Shown: piece after piece, positions 1 through 5,877 of the stretch
Layout of the letters: each line of letters opens with the position of its first letter
Position numbering within the stretch: position 1 is the stretch's first letter
Assembly (NCBI GenBank): GCA_020050695.1
Contig: JAGVKI010000325.1
Coordinates: 1-7,462 of the forward strand
Direction of reading: 5' to 3'
From: Alphaproteobacteria bacterium
GTDB taxonomy: Bacteria > Pseudomonadota > Alphaproteobacteria > Rickettsiales > SXRF01
Length of the DNA stretch: 7,462 nucleotides
Position numbers and translations under genes: made by a program
The notes under the pieces: model-generated
Seen by the model: the letters and a program-made list of their open reading frames with translations, nothing else
Told to the model about the DNA's origin: nothing
The model's database searches: none

Positions 1-2126
1 AACAGGAGGCTGGTATCAAGCGCTGCGATTGGATTTTGCACGCTGGATAAAATATCCAGTGACACAAGCGGGTCTACTACATTGCCCAGCACAGAAGACA
101 CAGGCTCAGTGATATTGGATACCGTATCAATCACAGAAGCCACCAGCGGCACTTCCGACGCAGTAGGAAGTGGTATATCAATGCTGAGCGTTGGTATGTC
201 AATGTCACCGATAGGTGGCAGCAGATCTGCCAGTTCGCCTGCATTCACGCTGATCGAAATGCCATCGGTTACGCCTGATACAGAAGGCGCGGACAGTAGC
301 GAGGTATCAATGTCGAGCAATCCCTCACCGGCAGCCTGCGGGCTCTGATCGGTAATACCCAGCAGCGAAGCATCGAGGTTAATCAGCGCATTATTATTGG
401 CCTCAGGCAACACCCCCGATAAAATCGAAATATTACCATCAAGCAGCATGCCGGAATTTCCGTTAAACAGCGGCAGGTCTTCGAGAATAGAAGACACGAC
501 CTGTTCAACAGGTGCAGCCACCGGCTGAAGTATGTCTGCCACTACATCACCCGCGCCGGAAGCAACGCTGGTTACGGTATTGACGACTGTCTCGATAAGT
601 CCCGGCAGGTCAGTAGGGACACCACCACCACCAAGTCCGCCCAGCGTATCAGTAAGTGTATCGACTACAGTTTCCACGACGTCTGTCACAGGCGCAACAA
701 TGGAATCAGCGACGCTTACCACCTCGGTGAGAATATCGCTGCCTACCTCCACCAGACCGTTTGCTACATCCGTGACAGGGGATAAAAGTTCTTCGGCCAC
801 ATTGGTTACACCTTCTGTTACCCCGATAATGCTGCCCAGCGTTTCGGTAACCGGTGTCAGAACGCAGTCGGTTATATTCCCAAGAGAGCCCAGCGTATCA
901 CCCAACACATCCGTGGCAGAGGCAATAAGACAATCGGGAATGCTTACCACATCGGTAAGTATATCACTGCTGACATCCACCAAATTGCTGACAATATCCG
1001 TTACCGTGGGAATCACATCCTCTACGACCGTAGTAATGGTGGTAGCGGCATCGCCAAGGCTTTCGACCAGTTCGGTAAGAACGCAATCGGTAATGTTGCC
1101 CAGAACTGAGACGGTATCTCCAGTAATCTCAATCACCACGCCCAGCAGGTCAGTTACCGTTGCCAGAATGCAGCCCGTGGTATCGGTAATACCGCCGATA
1201 ATATCACCCGCTACATTGACTACAGTCTCGGTGATATTGGTAACCGTTTCGACCACGCCGCCTAATGTAGTGGTTACCGTGTTCACGGTATTATTGACCA
1301 CATTGGTAACCGTGCCCAGCAGGTTGTTGGTTATATCCAGTACATTGCCAAGGGTCTGCGAGGTAATATTGATGACGTCGCCAACAATATCGATAACTGG
1401 CACGACAATACAATCGGTGACATTGTCTACCACATTGGTTACGTCGGTGATGATGTTGTTCACGATGTTGGTGACCTGCGTCAGGGTGACGGTAATGATA
1501 TTGGTCACCGAACTCACTACGTCACCGCCGCCGCCATTGTGCGTATCACCATAATTGTTGGTAATATAATTATTGGTGGTGTTGGTGATAGTATCGCCAT
1601 AGTTGTACTGGTTGTTGGTGCTTGAAACCTGCGAACTGGCAGCACTTAAACTCCCTGGCGTTTCAACCCCGCCAGCACCTGGTGACAGGCGTGCAGCATT
1701 GGCCGCAGCTTCAATGTCGCTGGGGGGAGCCAAGACAGGGCCCGTGGCAAGTGATTCAGGGTTTGTGTTATTGGGTGCATCACTCACCTGATACGTCGAC
1801 GCACTGTCATCAGCCATATTGCCAAAGGTGACAGGTTGCATGCCCGATACGTTCTGCGTCACCATGTCTTGTTGTGCAAAGCTGCTTTGTGGCATGCTGT
1901 CTAAACGCGGCTGGTCGTTGTTATAGACATTGCCTTCCATCGTGCGGTGCACATGCTCATCATACTCGAGTATGTTGCCGATGTTCAGATTGCCTGTTGC
2001 TGAGATATTTTCAATATCTGCACTTTGCTGACCAGCATCGTACAGATCTGCATCTAGCATACGGATGCTATTGCCAGCGATGTTTGGCATCCCAAAGGGG
2101 GTGCTAGCAAGCGATATGTTAAACAT
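1..2126 (-). CDS. Giant repetitive acidic surface/adhesin-like protein (C-terminus beyond window)
   Basis: The minus frame is open from the ATG at 2126-2124 to the left edge (708 codons, no stop), so the C-terminus is missing. The start is set by GGAGGA four bases upstream. Residues 1-170 are non-repetitive with no Sec signal peptide. Residues 170-201 are an Asn/Tyr/Gly-rich linker ending in GGGG. Residues 218-305 are eight consecutive 11-residue V/T/N repeats, and 344-499 hold two ~73-76-residue repeats. A Gly-rich break lies at 496-502. Residues 550-708 carry three copies of LD(A/T)SLL. Cysteines occur only at 239, 319, 348, 399 and 421, mostly in an (I/V)TDC context. There is no Lys or Trp, and Arg occurs only at 22, 61, 74 and 146. 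By analogy with large Bap-like or type I-secreted adhesins I infer a secreted or surface role. The missing C-terminus would carry any secretion signal. I do not recognise a specific family. The long plus-strand frame at 532-1554 is its shadow. Confidence 0.85.
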   Translation of the reverse strand, partial: MFNISLASTPFGMPNIAGNSIRMLDADLYDAGQQSADIENISATGNLNIGNILEYDEHVHRTMEGNVYNNDQPRLDSMPQSSFAQQDMVTQNVSGMQPVTFGNMADDSASTYQVSDAPNNTNPESLATGPVLAPPSDIEAAANAARLSPGAGGVETPGSLSAASSQVSSTNNQYNYGDTITNTTNNYITNNYGDTHNGGGGDVVSSVTNIITVTLTQVTNIVNNIITDVTNVVDNVTDCIVVPVIDIVGDVINITSQTLGNVLDITNNLLGTVTNVVNNTVNTVTTTLGGVVETVTNITETVVNVAGDIIGGITDTTGCILATVTDLLGVVIEITGDTVSVLGNITDCVLTELVESLGDAATTITTVVEDVIPTVTDIVSNLVDVSSDILTDVVSIPDCLIASATDVLGDTLGSLGNITDCVLTPVTETLGSIIGVTEGVTNVAEELLSPVTDVANGLVEVGSDILTEVVSVADSIVAPVTDVVETVVDTLTDTLGGLGGGGVPTDLPGLIETVVNTVTSVASGAGDVVADILQPVAAPVEQVVSSILEDLPLFNGNSGMLLDGNISILSGVLPEANNNALINLDASLLGITDQSPQAAGEGLLDIDTSLLSAPSVSGVTDGISISVNAGELADLLPPIGDIDIPTLSIDIPLPTASEVPLVASVIDTVSNITEPVSSVLGNVVDPLVSLDILSSVQNPIAALDTSLL
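630..1097 (-). repeat. Two long ~73-76-residue tandem coding repeats
   Basis: Repeat 1 covers residues 344-416 (879-1097) and repeat 2 residues 417 to about 499 (630-878). Shared blocks in order are NITDCVLT (344 and 417), a PTVTD/SPVTD block, SDILT(D/E)VVS (387 and 463) and a TLGSLG/TLGGLG end. The offset grows from 73 to 76 residues through a small insertion. The second copy has Ser475 where the first has Cys399. The copies are diverged, so this is old duplication, not a recent expansion. Confidence 0.7.
1212..1475 (-). repeat. Eight tandem 11-residue (hendecad) coding repeats
   Basis: This encodes residues 218-305 of the repetitive protein. Cut every 11 residues, each unit begins with V or I, and hydrophobic residues recur at positions 4/5 and 8/9. 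Polar T, N, D and G fill the rest. Example units are VTNIVNNIITD, VTNVVDNVTDC and VTNVVNNTVNT. The 3-4 residue spacing fits an amphipathic helix or hendecad coiled coil better than alternating beta strands, despite the beta-prone composition. The structural reading is inference; the periodicity is visible directly. Confidence 0.75.
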
Positions 2127-2130
2127 TGAA

Positions 2131-2136
2131 TCCTCC
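2131..2136 (-). promoter_or_regulatory. Strong Shine-Dalgarno of the repetitive-protein gene
   Basis: On the minus strand GGAGGA lies four bases before the ATG at 2126. It fixes the start codon. It is the only convincing Shine-Dalgarno sequence in the window; the five other visible starts lack one. Confidence 0.8.
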
Positions 2137-2256
2137 AATAGCCGGAATATTAGTTAACTTTTCTTTTGGTACCCTGCGGCAGATAATCAGCTAATTCGCA
2201 AAATTCCTATTGATTTCCCTATTAAATAATTAGGATAGTATTAGTTGATATTTACC

Positions 2257-2285
2257 ACCAGTTAATTTAAGAACCGGTTAATTTA
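2257..2285. repeat. Direct repeat pair ACC(A/G)GTTAATTTA
   Basis: Two 13-base copies, accagttaattta at 2257-2269 and accggttaattta at 2273-2285, differ at one base and are offset by 16 bases. They overlap the TTAA-N7-TTAA site, which is formed by the end of one copy and the middle of the other. This could be a tandem operator for a regulator of the repetitive-protein gene. Confidence 0.5.
2267..2281 (-). promoter_or_regulatory. CtrA-type binding site candidate (TTAA-N7-TTAA)
   Basis: The sequence ttaagaaccggttaa is an exact TTAA-N7-TTAA. On the minus strand it reads TTAACCGGTTCTTAA, beginning with the TTAACC seen in many CtrA boxes of alphaproteobacteria. It lies about 26 bases upstream of a TACTAT element (2240-2235) and about 140 bases upstream of the ATG at 2126. 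A match of this type can occur by chance in DNA this AT-rich, so it is a candidate only. Confidence 0.4.
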
Positions 2286-2447
2286 TATTTACTATGGGTT
2301 GGGGGAATTTTAGCAATAAGCATATGTTATTTATGGCTAGTGCGGGGGCCATCATGGACCATTCTACTGCTGGATGTATTTGGGTGCTATTTACCTGCGG
2401 GTTACATCAAAAATGAGTCACCCTACTGTAAATCATAATTATATTAA

Positions 2448-2675
2448 TTATGCTGCGCGGCGTTTGGCAGGATATAGAACCGAAAGGTCAATCGTCTTAA
2501 CAGGCTGCTCCGGACGTATATAATGCCCCAGATCCTCAAGGCAGCTGCAATCAGGATGGCTTCTAATGTGAGAAAGGCGACGCTTCCACGCCTGCATACG
2601 GCTAAACATGCGCGGATTATCCAGCTTGTAAATATGCCGCTCCAACCTATAGACGTTTTCTTCCCATTCGCTCAT
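2448..2675 (-). CDS. Small basic hypothetical protein (75 residues)
   Basis: I do not recognise this protein. The ATG is at 2675-2673, with an in-frame TGA two codons upstream that rules out a longer form, and the stop is TAA at 2450-2448. It starts MSEWEENVYRLERHIYKLDN, a charged, helix-prone segment. It continues with many Arg/His and two cysteines in DCSC (near residues 42-45), and ends PAKRRAA. No signal peptide or membrane segment is visible. No Shine-Dalgarno is present, but most genes here lack one. The balanced amino-acid composition in an otherwise AT-rich gap favours a real gene. The opposite-strand frame (2523-2705) has a less protein-like composition. Confidence 0.45.
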   Translation of the reverse strand: MSEWEENVYRLERHIYKLDNPRMFSRMQAWKRRLSHIRSHPDCSCLEDLGHYIRPEQPVKTIDLSVLYPAKRRAA

Positions 2676-2949
2676 ATATCACTGATATGTAATAACAATT
2701 GTTAATTATTTTTATTTTCGGACATTACTATAGCGAAAAAAACAGGATCTAAAAAGTAAAATATGCTTCATCTTTTTAAATAAGTTAATTTACGCCATTT
2801 ATACCCTAAAAAAAATTACTGCAGGTAAATACCGGTGATAGAAGGGGTTAGAACGACCCGTCGACTATATACACCCTATGGGTATCGATTCTGGTTTTCA
2901 TTGGATACAGGCCTAGTATAGTCGCTTTCATCTCCTGCAATGGTGGCTT
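2676..2949. other. AT-rich region between the small gene and the subtilase-like gene
   Basis: No gene is seen. It separates two divergent reading frames and so should hold promoters in both directions, but no clear -35/-10 pair stands out. The left part is rich in A and T runs. The right part holds the inverted repeat at 2862-2924. TATATA at 2867-2872 and TAGTAT at 2914-2919 are possible -10 elements without good -35 partners. Confidence 0.5.
2862..2924 (+). promoter_or_regulatory. Inverted repeat in the leader of the subtilase-like gene
   Basis: CGACTATA at 2862-2869 is perfectly complementary to TATAGTCG at 2917-2924. Between the arms is a small hairpin, ACCC-TAT-GGGT (2873-2883). The structure ends 25 bases before the ATG at 2950. 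It could be a paired protein-binding site or a folded mRNA leader. The arms are only 8 bases long with a 47-base interval, so chance is possible. Confidence 0.35.
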
Positions 2950-4971
2950 ATGTCCGAAGACTCGGTGAACCCACATGATGAAATGCAGTCACCGGATACG
3001 TCTGGCGCCCCTGAGCCTTTGCCTGATTCTAATACTAAAAACGATGCGCCTAAAAAGAAAGGCTGGCTTCACAAGGCCAAACGCTTTGCCTGGAAAGCAA
3101 CCAAAGCAGCCACGTTCCTTACCGTTGCCACCTCCCCTATCCGCGGCACGCCCGGCAATATGATACTGCGCAACATGCAGACAGCCGGATTGCTACCAAG
3201 TGTAAGCAATGTGGAAGGAATAGAAATTCCCTATAAAGACGTGGCCGACGACACCTTTGCCAACAGCATCAGCGCGGCGCCACTCAGCCATATTCCGCTG
3301 GAGCAGGCCAATATCCAGAACTATGTGTTTGAGCCTAACGGCGAGGACATACCAGTATTTCTACTGCATGGAGAGCATATCAATATCCGTGACGCCGTAT
3401 ACCGGATGAACACCAATCTGTATCACGGACAAAATGTAGCGGCCAGTTATCACCATACCTTAAAAAAAATCAGCGGGCGCGAGCCGAACGTCAAATTGCT
3501 TGATGGCTCTGTTTCAGAAGGCATCTGGTTCAACGGCCCCCAAATTGACCTGCTTGGCAACAGCAAGACCATTGTCAATAATAGCGTATGCATCAGTTCG
3601 CTCGATCGCACCGATGATGTAAAACACTATAACGCCTGGATTTTTCATGCCGCAGGCAATATTGGCGATGAAGTGGGAAGCGATGTCGTACAGCCGCAGC
3701 CCGGCGGACTATGCTACCATGCGCCGCGCAGCGTACTGATCGGCGCACCCTATTACTATAGTTCGCATTGCGGCCCGGTTTTCCACTGCGAAACACCTAA
3801 AGAAGGCAAAATCAAAGGCAAGGCGCCGCGTATCGGATTTCTGCCTGCTGCTATTAAACCCGGCGAGCAGGACAACCAAGGGCGCGAGGCTATTTATAAA
3901 GGATGGGGCGGCACGTCCAATGCCTCGCCCAGCGCTGCTGCCAGATTTTCTGCGCTGATGGAACGCTACGGTAATTACCTTTCCGAAGAACAGATATTCA
4001 CAGCCCTATGCCATGCCATAGCAAAAACCACCTGTGATGATTTGCAAACGGCACAAAAACAGGCTGTAAACGACGCTAACAAGGAAGAAGAAAAACGCCT
4101 TACTCATCTGCTGGCACGATACCGCTCGCCTGCTGTTACCAGCAACCCGGATGTGTTTTACGATCCGCTTATGCATGGCTTTGGCGAACTCAGCCAGAAA
4201 GCACTTGAGCGGGCAGACACGCTTTGCCAGGATATGGTGCTGCTGGGCATGTATCGCCCGTCCAGCATATCCAAACCGACCAGCTACGAAGCACGCCTGA
4301 ACCGTTCCGTCCCATGCACAAAAGAGGCCGACGGCATGTATCATTATGCTGTCCGTCTGCCTGGTGAAGTGAATCTCAATAACGTGGTGCTGCAAGGCAC
4401 GGCAGGCATTGCAGACATAGAAAAAGCACAAATCTTTATTGTCACCAATGGTATGAAAATCCGCCTTCCCGCAGGCACTACCAGTGTGATGCAGGAATAT
4501 CTGGGGCGGGAACCAGAACAGGCATCCTTTATCGGTTCCACGCGCGGCTTTACCGCTAGCGGCCCCACTTCACATATTGAAATTATATCCACGGTGCCAC
4601 TTGGTGCGGAGACAAGCCTTACCTGCTACAACACACTGGACAAGGCGGATGCCGTCAGCCGCATTACCGACATACCGGCGGAAATAGCGCGCCTGCAGGG
4701 CACCCACCCAGCGATGAGCCTAGCGCTGGCCCAGCCGCTCAATAGCAGTAGCATACATCCCCAATACGCACCAATAACCGTAGCCATGACGCCCGCACAT
4801 TTACTTGAAAGTAATAGTAGCGTAATCCTTGTTCAAGCCAGCGGCCAGAGCAGTACACCATCCGCCCCTCCCTCTTCCCTGCCAGAGCAGCAGCCTGCAC
4901 TTTTCTGGCGCAAGAAAGAAGAAGATCGCTTCGTGCAAGCCGAAGCCGGATCTAGCGAGCGGCTGCGATAA
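2950..4971 (+). CDS. Divergent subtilase-like (S8 family) protein
   Basis: The protein has 673 residues. Subtilase landmarks appear in order: HGQNVAASY at 159-167 (compare HGTHVAG, catalytic His159); KTIVNNSV at 206-213 (core strand); HAAGNIG at 233-239 (oxyanion Asn237); GGTSNASPSAAARFSAL at 320-336 (compare GTSMAAPHVAG, nucleophile Ser323); and HGFGELSQKAL at 409-419 (typical end of the fold). The strand that should end in catalytic Asp reads IPVFLLHGEH (134-143), so His140 seems to replace it; Asp133 is the nearest alternative. A beta-rich C-terminal domain (about 455-570) may be P-domain-like. The tail is Pro/Ser-rich (635-650), then charged. The N-terminus has a basic patch (35-54) and no classical signal peptide, so localisation is unclear. 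The start lacks a Shine-Dalgarno and Met12 is an alternative. Protease fold is likely; activity is uncertain. Confidence 0.75.
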   Translation: MSEDSVNPHDEMQSPDTSGAPEPLPDSNTKNDAPKKKGWLHKAKRFAWKATKAATFLTVATSPIRGTPGNMILRNMQTAGLLPSVSNVEGIEIPYKDVADDTFANSISAAPLSHIPLEQANIQNYVFEPNGEDIPVFLLHGEHINIRDAVYRMNTNLYHGQNVAASYHHTLKKISGREPNVKLLDGSVSEGIWFNGPQIDLLGNSKTIVNNSVCISSLDRTDDVKHYNAWIFHAAGNIGDEVGSDVVQPQPGGLCYHAPRSVLIGAPYYYSSHCGPVFHCETPKEGKIKGKAPRIGFLPAAIKPGEQDNQGREAIYKGWGGTSNASPSAAARFSALMERYGNYLSEEQIFTALCHAIAKTTCDDLQTAQKQAVNDANKEEEKRLTHLLARYRSPAVTSNPDVFYDPLMHGFGELSQKALERADTLCQDMVLLGMYRPSSISKPTSYEARLNRSVPCTKEADGMYHYAVRLPGEVNLNNVVLQGTAGIADIEKAQIFIVTNGMKIRLPAGTTSVMQEYLGREPEQASFIGSTRGFTASGPTSHIEIISTVPLGAETSLTCYNTLDKADAVSRITDIPAEIARLQGTHPAMSLALAQPLNSSSIHPQYAPITVAMTPAHLLESNSSVILVQASGQSSTPSAPPSSLPEQQPALFWRKKEEDRFVQAEAGSSERLR

Positions 4972-5014
4972 GCGATATTGCCATACGGCTTATTGCGCGC
5001 CATACTATGACCCT

Positions 5015-5431
5015 ATGAAACCGATCCCTGCTAAGATAATTTATTGCCTCTTACTGTGGTGCACAGCAAACCTATGCCCGCCTGCCAAAGCCGATACCGT
5101 GGTTATCATCCAGAATAATTTTGGCCGCCAGCAGCCTTACGGGTTCCAGTTTGAAACGTCCGATCCGTATAACTACCAGAAGCTTTCTGAATCCCCGAAA
5201 CAAATATCCATTACCTTTACCCAGCCTGTAAGCCCGGAAGAGAGCAGCATCGAAGTCATCGACCTGTACGGCGCGCAGGTCAATAACGAACCGCTGGCCG
5301 CAGATGGCAAAACGCTCTATGCCGATTTGCCGCCACTTGCTCCTGGCCGCTACAAAGTAAAATGGAAGGCGCGCTGCCGCTGCACCGATCAGACACAGCT
5401 TAATGATGTGTTTCGTTTTGTTGTGCGTTAA
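5015..5431 (+). CDS. Secreted CopC-like domain protein lacking copper-ligand histidines
   Basis: The protein has 138 residues. I chose the ATG at 5015 over the longer open frame from 4829 because it begins a Sec signal peptide (KIIYCLLLWCTANLCPPAKA), with likely cleavage after Ala26. It also starts 43 bases after the preceding stop instead of inside that gene. Residues 49-138 follow the CopC/YobA pattern: SDPYNYQKLSESPKQISITFTQPV, then a strand with VIDLYG, then LPPLAPGRYKVKWKA and a final FRFVV strand. CopC proteins bind periplasmic copper through an N-terminal His and a DGH motif. Here the DGH region reads CRCTDQ (121-126) and the protein contains no histidine at all. It may use cysteines, bind something else, or be purely structural. 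No Shine-Dalgarno is seen. It is possibly co-transcribed with the upstream subtilase-like gene. Confidence 0.75.
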   Translation: MKPIPAKIIYCLLLWCTANLCPPAKADTVVIIQNNFGRQQPYGFQFETSDPYNYQKLSESPKQISITFTQPVSPEESSIEVIDLYGAQVNNEPLAADGKTLYADLPPLAPGRYKVKWKARCRCTDQTQLNDVFRFVVR

Positions 5432-5449
5432 TAACCGGTTACTTTTAGG

Positions 5450-5478
5450 TTGTGGTAAGCAGTTTTTAGCCGTATCCT
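5450..5478 (+). promoter_or_regulatory. Weak sigma70-type promoter candidate for arsC-manC
   Basis: TTGTGG (5450-5455) and TATCCT (5473-5478) are separated by 17 bases and lie 33 bases before the arsC start. The matches are 3/6 and 4/6 to consensus, so this is only a candidate. The 80-base gap before arsC is wide enough for a promoter. No terminator hairpin is evident after the preceding gene, though a perfect palindrome TAACCGGTTA follows its stop (5432-5441). Confidence 0.25.
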
Positions 5479-5511
5479 GCTCATATTAAACCCAAATAAC
5501 ATCATCACTTT

Positions 5512-5865
5512 ATGCCGATTATCATTTATCATAACCCCGCATGTGGCACGTCGCGCAATGTACTGGAAATGATCCGCAGCACCGGAGAAGAGCCACGCGT
5601 TATTGAGTATTTGAAAACGCCCCCTTCACGCAGTGAACTGGAAAATCTTATCAAGCGTAGCGGGCTTACCGTGCGCGACATATTGCGCCAGAAGGGTAGC
5701 CCGTATGAAGAACTGGGCCTGGCTGACGCAAAATGGACAGACGGCCAATTACTGGATTTCATGATGGAGCATCCCATCCTGCTTAACCGCCCGGTGGTGG
5801 TTACGCCGCTGGGGGTAAGGCTTTGCCGTCCTCCTGAAAAACTATACGAAATCCTTCCCCTGTAG
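5512..5865 (+). CDS. arsC: Arsenate reductase, glutaredoxin-dependent ArsC family
   Basis: This cytoplasmic thioredoxin-fold enzyme reduces arsenate to arsenite, with glutathione and glutaredoxin as electron donors in the characterised family. The 117-residue sequence opens with IIIYHNPACGTSRNVLEMIR, carrying catalytic Cys11. Arg59 (DILRQK), Arg93 (LLNRPVVVTPLG) and Arg106 (RLCRPPE) match Cys12, Arg60, Arg94 and Arg107 of plasmid R773 ArsC, and the resemblance to that protein is high throughout. It ends after EKLYEILPL, about 24 residues short of the R773 protein (141) but close to YfgD-type members (about 119). No arsR, arsB or acr3 is adjacent. It lies 12 bases before manC, so the two are probably co-transcribed. 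No Shine-Dalgarno precedes the ATG. A thiol oxidoreductase role other than arsenic resistance is possible. Confidence 0.9.
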   Translation: MPIIIYHNPACGTSRNVLEMIRSTGEEPRVIEYLKTPPSRSELENLIKRSGLTVRDILRQKGSPYEELGLADAKWTDGQLLDFMMEHPILLNRPVVVTPLGVRLCRPPEKLYEILPL

Positions 5866-5877
5866 CAGACCGTAGCC

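Larger units (their letters stand above)
2127..2447. other. AT-rich intergenic region upstream of the repetitive-protein gene
   Basis: No supported gene is present. The stretch is AT-rich and holds the ribosome binding site, a possible minus-strand -10 box (TACTAT at 2240-2235), a TTAA-N7-TTAA site and a pair of direct repeats. Related TTAGTTRA-like words also occur near 2150 and 2241. A weak inverted pair GATGTA (2373-2378) / TACATC (2403-2408) lies near the end of the small minus-strand reading frame, but it has no U-tract and is not a convincing terminator. Confidence 0.6.

Noticed and set aside
82..348. Plus-strand 88-residue frame
   Set aside because: It lies antisense within the same repetitive gene, with Ser/Thr/Val-biased composition typical of the shadow frame.
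630..1475. Repeats considered as a CRISPR array or non-coding satellite
   Set aside because: The similarity is at the protein level within one continuous reading frame. The DNA copies are diverged and there are no uniform spacers.
532..1554. Long 340-residue plus-strand open frame, Ser/Thr/Val-rich
   Set aside because: It is the antisense shadow of the repetitive minus-strand gene. The low complexity and absence of certain codons in the real gene keep the opposite frame open. No ribosome binding site or recognisable domain is present.
1603..2107. Three short overlapping plus-strand frames (1603-1791, 1622-1831, 1874-2107)
   Set aside because: They lie antisense to the N-terminal half of the repetitive protein, with Cys/His-rich or repetitive composition and no start signals.
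2373..2408. Possible terminator hairpin GATGTA/TACATC
   Set aside because: The stem is only six bases with a 24-base loop and there is no U-tract in either direction.
2523..2705. Plus-strand 60-residue frame overlapping the small minus-strand gene
   Set aside because: The opposite-strand frame has the more protein-like composition, and this one has neither a Shine-Dalgarno nor recognisable features.
4006..4592. Minus-strand frames of 141 and 82 residues
   Set aside because: They are antisense to the subtilase-like gene, which has clear family motifs on the plus strand.
4829..5014. N-terminal extension of the CopC-like gene
   Set aside because: It would overlap the end of the subtilase-like gene and bury the signal peptide 62 residues inside the protein. 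The ATG at 5015 gives a normal exported precursor.
5432..5441. Palindrome TAACCGGTTA after the CopC-like gene, considered as terminator or CtrA half-site
   Set aside because: It is too short for a terminator stem with loop, has no following T-run and does not have the TTAA-N7-TTAA layout.
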